NCBI GenBank assembly: GCA_007753915.1
Contig: CP036352.1
Coordinates: forward strand, 4,260,590-4,324,589
DNA: 64,000 nucleotides
From: Phycisphaerae bacterium RAS2
Lineage (GTDB): Bacteria > Planctomycetota > Phycisphaerae > UBA1845 > UTPLA1
Direction of reading: 5' to 3'
Both the position numbers and the translations under genes were made by a program. The stretch's first letter is position 1. The number at the start of each line of letters is the position of its first letter. Below, piece after piece: positions 1-6,581 of the stretch. The notes beneath the pieces were generated by a model that was not told where the DNA came from, made no database searches, and saw only the letters and a program-made list of their open reading frames with translations.

Positions 1-409
1 CGGTGCCGACGCCGATGGCCAGGTCGCGCCGCCGCCGTGACGGGCGCGCACCGACTCCACGACCCGGCTCCGACGACTCGACAAATGTCACACCGCCGCG
101 CCGCCGGGGAGCGGCTGCATCAATCGTGCCCGAAAGCAAGTCCTCCGCCGCGCGCTCACGCCGCGGAGCCGCGCCCCCGACTTGCGACGCTGCCGGCTTG
201 TTCGGTTGCGCCGCCGAGGCACCGCGGAATCCGCTCGCAGACGAATACAATCGTTGCGCGCCCTGCTTGGGCGTCGGTGGAGCGGTCGGCCCCTTGTACG
301 CCGCCGCCTCGACGCGACGGCATCCCGCGCACACGCCCTCGATGATCGAGATCGCGTCATCTGTCTCCAGGTCCCGGCCGCATCGTTCGCAAGTCAGTGG
401 ATTGACCAT
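1..409 (-). CDS. N-terminal zinc-ribbon protein, cut off by window edge
   Basis: An open frame with no stop runs off the left edge of the window; 136 residues are visible. It starts at ATG 409-407 with MVNPLTCERCGRDLE. Two CxxC pairs (Cys7/10 and Cys29/32) form a short zinc ribbon. A low-complexity Ala/Pro/Arg-rich linker follows, then a basic stretch (SRRRRDLAIGVGT) that looks like the start of a membrane segment. This order (zinc ribbon, disordered linker, membrane helix) is common in uncharacterised planctomycete membrane proteins. Overlapping frames on the plus strand are compositional. No recognisable Shine-Dalgarno sequence lies close to the start. Function unknown; the missing C-terminal part would decide the family. 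Confidence 0.55.
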   Translation of the reverse strand, partial: MVNPLTCERCGRDLETDDAISIIEGVCAGCRRVEAAAYKGPTAPPTPKQGAQRLYSSASGFRGASAAQPNKPAASQVGGAAPRRERAAEDLLSGTIDAAAPRRRGGVTFVESSEPGRGVGARPSRRRRDLAIGVGT

Positions 410-687
410 GGCTTATTCGTTCATGCCCTTCCGCTCAAAAGCGGCGCGCGGATTCGCTCCGCACTGCCGACGGCGTCTCCGAATTGAATCGGCCAATCGC
501 GTCCCATAACTACAGCACGGCCCATACATTACGACTTATGGGACCACTCCGCAATCGCCTAATGAGATTTCCGGCCGACTTGTTGCCGCTGGATGACGGC
601 CCGCAGCCCGAATCGCGCGATTAGAATGCACGTCGCCGGGAGTCGTTCGCAACCGCCGAGATGACTTGAATCGCCGACCACGCACCC

Positions 688-2313
688 ATGAACCCGACCG
701 TTCAAATCTCATATCGCGACGGCAGGCGCCAGGCCATTCCCCTCGCCGGGACGGAGGCCATCATCGGGCGCGACGCCTCCTGCGATGTCACACTGGATGA
801 TTCCATCACGTCCCGCCGGCACGCCCGGCTTTATCGCGACCCGGCCGGGGCCTACTGGATTCAGGACCTCCGCAGCAAGAACGGCACCATCGTCAATCAG
901 CGCGCCATCACCACACCGGTCCGATTGCACGAGGGCGATCAAATCGAGATCGGTGACTGCACACTGTGCCTCGCGCCGTTGTCGCGCGCGGCGGCCGGCC
1001 CGGTGCTCGTGAACGACCCCAACCTCGAAACCACGCTGGGGGCCGCGAGCACCTGGGGCGCGCAGCAGCAACTTGAACTCTCGCAGAAGCGCCTGCAAAC
1101 GCTTTACGACCTCAACACGCGCCTGACCGGGCGCTTCGACCGGAACGATCTGCTGGGCGAGGTACTCGATATCTGTATCGAGGCGTTTCGATTTGAGCGG
1201 GCCGGAGTCGCAGTTTGGCGCGGAGCGCCGCATCCGCCGGAATGGATCGTCATGCGCGACGCGCGAGGCGGCCCGCCCGGAGAGTTCCGCATCAGCCGCT
1301 CACTCGTGGACGACGCCCTGCACAATGCCCGACGCGGCATTCGTGACGCGGCCGATGCCGCCGTCGATCCCACCGCCAGCATGGTCTCCAACAACATCCG
1401 CTCGGCCATGTGCGTGCCGATGGAATATCACCAGACCGTTCACGGCGTTCTCTACGGCGACCGTGTCACGTCGACCGGTGGTTACACGCGCGAGGACATC
1501 GACTACTTCGCCGCGCTGGGCCGGCTCGGGGCCATGGGCCTTGCCAATGCCCAACTGGTCGAGGAGATGAAAGCTCGCCAGCAGGTCGAGCTGCAACTCC
1601 AGTGGGCGAGGCAGATTCAGACAAATCTCTTTCCTGCGGAGCCGCTCGCCAGGGACGCCCTGACCATCGATGCCCTCAACGATCCCGGGCAGAAAGTCTC
1701 CGGCGATTATTACGACTACTTCCCGCGGCCTGACGGCCTCATCGCTGTCGTTGTCGCCGATGTCTGCGGCAAGGGCGCCCCCGCCGCCCTGCTCATGGCC
1801 AACTTTCAGGCGGCCGTCCACGTGACGCTTGCCCAGGAGTCCGATCTGCTTCGAGCCGCCGAGCTGCTCAACCGGCTCGTCTGCCGAAACGTGAAGGACT
1901 CGCGCTTCATCACCGGCATCGTCGGCCTGCTGAACCCGGCCCAGCGCACGTTCACCTACGTCAACGCAGGGCACCCGCCGCCCGTCGTGTGGCATGGCAG
2001 CGGTTCGGCCGCGCCACACAAGGAGGCCGACTCGGCGCTGCCCTTCGGCATTGAGCCGGATTTCCCCTACGCGCTCAACGTTGTGCAGGTCGGCCGCCCC
2101 GGTTCGCTTTTTATGTATACAGATGGCGCGCCGGACGCCGAAGACCCGCGCGGCGACAAGTTCGGAGATGACCGCCTACTCGAAACCATCGCGGCGGCCG
2201 CCTCGCTGCCCCCCGGCGAAATGCTCGCGCGCACCCGCCGCGCCATCAGCCAGTTCACACGCAATCACCCGCTGGTGGATGACATCACTCTGCTGGCAGC
2301 AAGATTGGAATGA
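688..2313 (+). CDS. FHA-GAF-PPM serine phosphatase (RsbU/SpoIIE type)
   Basis: A 541-residue cytoplasmic signalling protein. Residues ~4-98 are an FHA domain (IGRDASCDVTLDD, SRRHARLY, RSKNGTIVN), which binds phosphothreonine peptides. Residues ~140-295 look like a GAF sensor domain. Residues ~320-541 are a PPM/SpoIIE phosphatase domain with the metal-binding aspartates visible in SGDYYDYF (~337), VADVCGKG (~357), YTDGAPDAED (~477) and DDITLL (~531). Such proteins usually dephosphorylate an anti-sigma-factor antagonist or another Ser/Thr-phosphoprotein in a partner-switching cascade. No antagonist or anti-sigma kinase is next to it. A sigma-factor gene lies convergently downstream, but a functional link is only a guess. 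The substrate is unknown. Confidence 0.9.
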   Translation: MNPTVQISYRDGRRQAIPLAGTEAIIGRDASCDVTLDDSITSRRHARLYRDPAGAYWIQDLRSKNGTIVNQRAITTPVRLHEGDQIEIGDCTLCLAPLSRAAAGPVLVNDPNLETTLGAASTWGAQQQLELSQKRLQTLYDLNTRLTGRFDRNDLLGEVLDICIEAFRFERAGVAVWRGAPHPPEWIVMRDARGGPPGEFRISRSLVDDALHNARRGIRDAADAAVDPTASMVSNNIRSAMCVPMEYHQTVHGVLYGDRVTSTGGYTREDIDYFAALGRLGAMGLANAQLVEEMKARQQVELQLQWARQIQTNLFPAEPLARDALTIDALNDPGQKVSGDYYDYFPRPDGLIAVVVADVCGKGAPAALLMANFQAAVHVTLAQESDLLRAAELLNRLVCRNVKDSRFITGIVGLLNPAQRTFTYVNAGHPPPVVWHGSGSAAPHKEADSALPFGIEPDFPYALNVVQVGRPGSLFMYTDGAPDAEDPRGDKFGDDRLLETIAAAASLPPGEMLARTRRAISQFTRNHPLVDDITLLAARLE

Positions 2314-2326
2314 AAGAGAAGACGCG

Positions 2327-2407
2327 AGATTTGAGCTTTGAGCTCTTTGATTAGAGACTATTAAAGATTTGAGATTTGAGATTAAAGGTTTGAGGTTTGA
2401 GATTTCA
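2327..2407. repeat. AT-rich TTTGAG low-complexity repeat
   Basis: Six exact copies of TTTGAG, mostly inside the larger unit AGATTTGAG, plus degenerate copies. It fills the gap between the convergent phosphatase and sigma-factor genes and is far more AT-rich than its surroundings. It may act as a 3' boundary element; this is inference. Confidence 0.6.
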
Positions 2408-2429
2408 GCTTACCGCTGCGGACTTCAAA

Positions 2430-4130
2430 TCAACCCGCCAGAAGCTCCGCCCCGCGTTCGCCGAGCACACCGCGCAGCTTCGCGAAGGCCTTCAGCTCGA
2501 TCTGCCGCACGCGCTCCTTGCTCAAGCCCATTTCGCGGCCGATCTCCTCGAGCGTGCGACCGCCCGCCGCACCACCCAGGCCGAAGTGATTCACAACGAT
2601 CTCGCGCTCGCGATCATCCAGCGAACGCAGGCACCGCGACACGGCCGACCGCACATCGACGTCGGCAGGCTCGAATTCGCTCGCCTCGACGGCCCGATCG
2701 TCCCGCGTGGCGGAGAGCATCTCCTCGTGGCCGGTCTGGAATCGCCCGCTGTGCGAAAGCTCGTCGGGGATTGACCGGGCATAGCCCCGCATGATCGCCC
2801 ACGAGCCGTAGGTGCTGAACCGGAACCCCCGCGCGTAATCAAACTTCTCCACGGCGCGCATGAGTGCCAGATTCCCGTCGCTGACCAGCTCAAAGAGCGT
2901 CGCGCCGGGATGCGAATACAGATGCTTCTTGGCAATGCTGACTACCAGGCGCAGGTTTGCGCGAATGATACGGTTCTTCAGCTCGCTCGCCGCGTGCGAT
3001 TCGGCATCCAGCGCCGCGAGCAACGTCGTGACCCGCCGGAAGTTCGCCGCCGTCACCGTGCCCATCGCCGTGGCCGCCTGCCGCGCGCGCTCCGCGCGAT
3101 GCTGGTGGTAATTCATCCGGCGGAATAGCAGCCGCTCCTCGTCGCGACCCAGCAGCGGCGTGCGATACAGTTCCTTCAGATACGCCGGCAGTTCGGCGGG
3201 GATGCGAAGCTCGGCTTCGTCCGACGTGTCCGGCTCGATCGCCTCGGCCAGAATCTCGCGCTCGGCCGCCGGTGCGTCGAAACTCTCGTTGTACACGTAA
3301 TCAATCGGCGACTCGCGCAACGCATCGACCCGCGCCTGCGCGATCAACCGGCGAATCTCCGCCTCGCTGCGATCAAACCGCACTGCCAGGCTGCGAACAT
3401 CTTCACCGGCCTCCAGCGCCTCCAGCACGACCGCGGCCTCGCTGATCGTCTGCGCCTGCTCCCGCCCGTCGAACAGCGACTCATCGGGATTCTGCTTGTC
3501 CCACCGGCGCAGGGTGTAGCGGATCGTCTCAATCGCGCGGCCGGTCTCTTCGGCCAGCATCTGCGTCACGATGTGCAGCGAGCACTTTTGCGTCGCAACC
3601 AACTCGCGCGCCCGGGCCACGATGTGGTCGCGCTCGTCGGCGCGCATCAACTGAAACGTCGCGCCGCGGCGCACCAGGTCGCCATGCCGCGCCACGAATC
3701 GCTGCACCGCCCGACCATCGAACGCCAGCCGGGCGCGCTCGCCCATCTGATACCAGAACCCGCACAGACCGCGCTTCCGCCAGCGGCTGATGGTCTTGGT
3801 CGAAACGCGCAGCCGCTGCGCGAGGGCGTCGCTGTCATAAAGCGGGCCGACCGCCGCCTCGCTCGGCAGCGGATTGCTCTCGGTCAGGAGATCCATCAAC
3901 TCGATGAGATCGCTTACCAGATCGCGACCGCCCAGAACGCTATCCGGGCCGCGCCGCGGGCGATAGCCGGTGATATGGAAGCAGACCAGCGCGTACGGGT
4001 AATCCGTATCGGGATCAATGAGATCGATGAGGTGCGCAATGCCTTCGAGCTGTCGTGGGCGCAACCGGGCCGGCGAAAGCAGCAACTCTCTGCCGAGCTG
4101 ACCAACTTCAGGATGGGAGAATCGCGCCAT
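2430..4130 (-). CDS. Large sigma-70 family RNA polymerase sigma factor with N-terminal HTH extension
   Basis: 566 residues, with the C-terminal half a clear sigma-70 factor. A region 1.2-like segment is LPAYLKELYRTPLLGRDEE (~310). Region 2 starts at LKNRIIRANLRLVVSIAKKH (~383) and contains FDYARGFRFSTYGSWAIMRG (-10 recognition, ~430-448). Region 4 (~493-556) has RTLEEIGREMGLSKERVRQI for -35 contact. Region 3 is very short. The N-terminal ~300 residues hold a MerR/excisionase-like helix-turn-helix (DALAQRLRVSTKTISRWRKR, ~98) and further HTH-like segments not found in RpoD. It is probably an alternative sigma factor of a planctomycete-type family. Target promoters are unknown. ATG start; the gene stands alone. 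Confidence 0.85.
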   Translation of the reverse strand: MARFSHPEVGQLGRELLLSPARLRPRQLEGIAHLIDLIDPDTDYPYALVCFHITGYRPRRGPDSVLGGRDLVSDLIELMDLLTESNPLPSEAAVGPLYDSDALAQRLRVSTKTISRWRKRGLCGFWYQMGERARLAFDGRAVQRFVARHGDLVRRGATFQLMRADERDHIVARARELVATQKCSLHIVTQMLAEETGRAIETIRYTLRRWDKQNPDESLFDGREQAQTISEAAVVLEALEAGEDVRSLAVRFDRSEAEIRRLIAQARVDALRESPIDYVYNESFDAPAAEREILAEAIEPDTSDEAELRIPAELPAYLKELYRTPLLGRDEERLLFRRMNYHQHRAERARQAATAMGTVTAANFRRVTTLLAALDAESHAASELKNRIIRANLRLVVSIAKKHLYSHPGATLFELVSDGNLALMRAVEKFDYARGFRFSTYGSWAIMRGYARSIPDELSHSGRFQTGHEEMLSATRDDRAVEASEFEPADVDVRSAVSRCLRSLDDREREIVVNHFGLGGAAGGRTLEEIGREMGLSKERVRQIELKAFAKLRGVLGERGAELLAG

Positions 4131-4490
4131 GGCGTCTTACTTCCCGAGAGCGAGGCTGGCTCACAACGCTGCGAGGCAAACGGCAGGCTACGAAGCGCCG
4201 GCTTCCGACCGCGCCGTGGAGGGTTGGCGCGCGGCCTGATCGGCTGATACTTCCACACATAATTATCGCCCGTCCCAGCCGGAAAGTCAATCCAACCGGG
4301 CCGGAAAAATCATCCGCCCAAATGCGCAACATCCAAGCGCAAAGCCCTTTATACGTTTTCGACTCACTCGGCGGTCGCCCCCTGCTCCCGGACCGCCACT
4401 ACGCCTTCAGGGTTGCATCGCGCCCCGCCCCGGAATCCGGGTCGATATGTAAAAGCCCGACCTTCACGGTGGGAAAAGCAGGAGCGAACC
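4131..4490. other. Intergenic region between divergent genes, no gene seen
   Basis: 360 bases between the divergent sigma-factor and methyltransferase starts. It must hold both promoters, but no convincing -35/-10 pair stands out. A Shine-Dalgarno-like GCAGGAGCGA lies just before the methyltransferase ATG at 4491. Confidence 0.4.
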
Positions 4491-5342
4491 ATGAGCCCGC
4501 AGCAGATTGCCGAATACCTCAAACAAAGCCGGTCCATCCGCGGGTGGTTCTGGCCTGCGGCGGCCTACCTGTTCGGTCTGATCGAGGATCATCAGCATCG
4601 ATCGGGGGTGGCCGGCGACTTTTTCGAAATCGGGGCCTTCCACGGCAAGAGCACGCTTCTATTAGCTCATATGGCGCGAAACCGGGGCCAGACTTTGGGC
4701 GTGTGCGATCTCTTCGGGGCCGATGACGAAGCCCATGCCCTGGCCGGCGGCGGTTTCTATCCGACCTTCCATTCGAATCTTTCCGACGCGTTCGACTCGC
4801 TGGATTTTCTTCGCGTCTTCATCAAGCCGTCGAACAGGCTGACCCCCACAGACACCACCTTGGATTGCCGGTTCTTTCACATCGACGGCGATCACGAGGC
4901 TGAATCCGTCGCGAGCGATCTGGCGGTCGCCGCGAGCGCGGTGAACGAACGCGGCGTGGTGATCGTGGACGACATTTACAATTTCGCGTGGCCCGGCGTG
5001 GCGGAAGGGTTCTTTCGGTTCATGACGAATCAACCTGGCGAGCTCTCGCCGATCGCGATGGGGTTCAACAAGCTGGTGCTTTGTCGGCCGGCGGCGCGGG
5101 CGTTGTACGAATCGCTCTTTGATGACGCGGCCGCTCCGTGGCGGTTTGTTCCGCGCGGGCCGACGAGCCTGAAGACGCTGGACTTGTGCGGCTGGAAGAC
5201 TCGCGTCTTTCATGTGCCCAGTTACCGCAGTCCCGATCCGCTGCGCACAACCCTGACGATGCTCTACCAGCACGCGCCGCGGTTGAGCGATCGCGTTTCG
5301 CGCCTGGTGCGCTACCACGCCCGCGCCGGGGCCGCATCCTAG
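4491..5342 (+). CDS. Class I SAM-dependent methyltransferase (Methyltransf_24-like)
   Basis: 283 residues from ATG 4491, chosen over an upstream in-frame ATG at 4413 because AGGAG sits 6 bases before it. The SAM-binding motif is visible as FFEIGAFHGKSTLLLAHMAR. A second acidic motif, FFHIDGDHEAESVASDL, and the following VVIVDDIYNFAWPGVAEGF match the Methyltransf_24 class that often modifies sugars or other small molecules. The ending is a basic, non-conserved tail. The next gene, on the opposite strand, is also a methyltransferase, but the two are convergent and not an operon. Substrate unknown. Confidence 0.75.
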   Translation: MSPQQIAEYLKQSRSIRGWFWPAAAYLFGLIEDHQHRSGVAGDFFEIGAFHGKSTLLLAHMARNRGQTLGVCDLFGADDEAHALAGGGFYPTFHSNLSDAFDSLDFLRVFIKPSNRLTPTDTTLDCRFFHIDGDHEAESVASDLAVAASAVNERGVVIVDDIYNFAWPGVAEGFFRFMTNQPGELSPIAMGFNKLVLCRPAARALYESLFDDAAAPWRFVPRGPTSLKTLDLCGWKTRVFHVPSYRSPDPLRTTLTMLYQHAPRLSDRVSRLVRYHARAGAAS

Positions 5343-5346
5343 CCCC

Positions 5347-5410
5347 GTAGGGTGGGCACCGCCCACCAAGATCACCGATCCGAAAGAAAAGCGGGCCACA
5401 CCCACCCTAC
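5347..5410. repeat. Nested inverted repeat between convergent methyltransferase genes
   Basis: GTAGGGTGGG at 5347-5356 is the exact reverse complement of CCCACCCTAC at 5401-5410. Inside it, GGTGGGC (5351-5357) and GCCCACC (5361-5367) form a second perfect hairpin with a 3-base loop. The minus-strand methyltransferase stop codon (5409-5407) lies within the right arm. It looks like a dispersed palindromic repeat and may terminate transcription from both sides. Confidence 0.7.
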
Positions 5411-6084
5411 ACGGAAAAAATACAAAGGCTCTTGTCGTCGCACGAGATGAGCCGCAGGTTGAACCGGTCGGCGATCCACGCCATCGTGCGCGGCGAATAA
5501 AAACAGACATGCGTCGGGTCGCGCGCGTACCACCAACCGGTCACGGCGGCGGAGCCGGGGTGAAACAACGTTGACACAATCAGGTGGCCTCCGGCCCGAA
5601 CGCTTTTCACGGTCTCCGCGACATCGGCGATTCCGCCGCAGAAATGTTCAAAGGTCTCGACGGCGAACACGGCGTCGAACGGCTGCGACCGATCCGCATC
5701 CGGCGCGAAGAACGGGTCATAACCCCTCGCCTCGCATCCGCGACGGCGCAGCAACTCAATGAGCACCGGCCGGTCGCCCGGGCCGCAGCCGAAGTCCAGC
5801 ACACGTCGCGGCGGCGCAGCGCGGCCCGCGCCGACGCCCGGCAGCGCCTCCCATGCCGCGATCATCGCCTCGAATCGCCGGACGTATTCGGTGTTGTCAA
5901 GCGTGTTCTGATGATTCAGGTACCGCTCGCGCTGGGCCGCGGCTGAAGGGTGACACGTTCGCGGCACCCACAACAATTCACAGACCGGGCAGGCGTGCAT
6001 CGGCCGCCCGAAGACCACCCCCAAATGCCTTCCTTGCGCGCCGCACATCGGGCAGAACTCGCGATCTACGTTTGTCTCTTTCAC
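5407..6084 (-). CDS. Zinc-ribbon class I SAM-dependent methyltransferase
   Basis: 225 residues with a GTG start. The N-terminus is a zinc ribbon (CPMCG at ~12 and CPVCE at ~33), and the SAM motif I is RRVLDFGCGPGDRPVLIELL. Motif-II-like acidic residues follow in GYDPFFAPDAD and FDAVFAVETFEHF. This is the Methyltransf_23-type architecture seen in sugar or polyketide O/C-methyltransferases whose zinc ribbon precedes the Rossmann fold. The last codons and the stop lie inside the palindromic repeat at 5347-5410, so the repeat may have replaced the original C-terminus. Substrate unknown. Confidence 0.75.
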   Translation of the reverse strand: MKETNVDREFCPMCGAQGRHLGVVFGRPMHACPVCELLWVPRTCHPSAAAQRERYLNHQNTLDNTEYVRRFEAMIAAWEALPGVGAGRAAPPRRVLDFGCGPGDRPVLIELLRRRGCEARGYDPFFAPDADRSQPFDAVFAVETFEHFCGGIADVAETVKSVRAGGHLIVSTLFHPGSAAVTGWWYARDPTHVCFYSPRTMAWIADRFNLRLISCDDKSLCIFSV

Positions 6085-6279
6085 GCCAATTCCCGCCCCT
6101 GCCGCCGACTCAAACGACCCCCGAAACCCCGTTGCTCGATTTCGCCGAAATTCTTGTGAGTTGTCTTACTCTCTCCCGGCAACATTCGCACCGGGTTCGC
6201 ATTACAACGGAACCCGATGATTCCGGGCAGCATCTGGTCGGTTCAAATATAAGCGCCCGTCTTACCGGACGTTACCAAT

Positions 6280-6327
6280 CAACAATATTTTGATGAAGAA
6301 ATGATTGACCCCTACAATATGTTGTGG
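6280..6327 (+). promoter_or_regulatory. Pair of NrdR boxes upstream of nrdJ
   Basis: Two 16-bp sites match the NrdR box (consensus acaCaAtATATtGtGt): CAACAATATTTTGATG at 6280-6295 and CTACAATATGTTGTGG at 6312-6327. Their starts are 32 bp apart, three helical turns, the spacing typical of NrdR operators. NrdR is the ATP/dATP-responsive repressor of ribonucleotide reductase genes. Confidence 0.8.
6290..6318 (+). promoter_or_regulatory. Sigma-70 promoter of nrdJ
   Basis: TTGATG (6290-6295), a 17-bp spacer and TACAAT (6313-6318) give a good housekeeping promoter. The -35 lies inside the first NrdR box and the -10 inside the second, so bound NrdR would block RNA polymerase. Expected start site is near 6325, leaving a leader of about 255 bases before the chosen nrdJ start. 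Confidence 0.7.
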
Positions 6328-6581
6328 TACGTTCCCGTCCCGCCCTCAAGTGGGCATCATGGACCTTCCGAAATAGTCCGAGTGCCCCCGAGCGGGCAGC
6401 TCCCGGAGTTGAGGCTTCAAAATGCCCTCATGCTTCGCTGGCGTTGTGTCGTGCCCGGCCGGTCGATCTGATCGGTCGGGATTCCCGCGGACCCGGGCGG
6501 GTGGGCGTCGTGTCCCCGGGCGAATCGTCGTCTATCTCTGAACATTGTTTTCAACGGCCCTTTTTTTGCATTGGTGCGCTC
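6328..6581 (+). other. Long 5' leader of nrdJ
   Basis: About 250 GC-rich bases between the promoter and the ATG at 6582. The frame is open through it, but the translation resembles no reductase sequence and the promoter geometry argues for untranslated leader. Self-complementary runs (CCCGGCCGGTCGATCTGATC and CCCGCGGACCCGGGCGGG) suggest structure. I looked for the conserved core of a cobalamin riboswitch and did not find it. Confidence 0.45.

Noticed and set aside
6328..6581. Cobalamin riboswitch upstream of nrdJ
   Set aside because: No recognisable B12-box or core motif; the NrdR operator explains regulation better.
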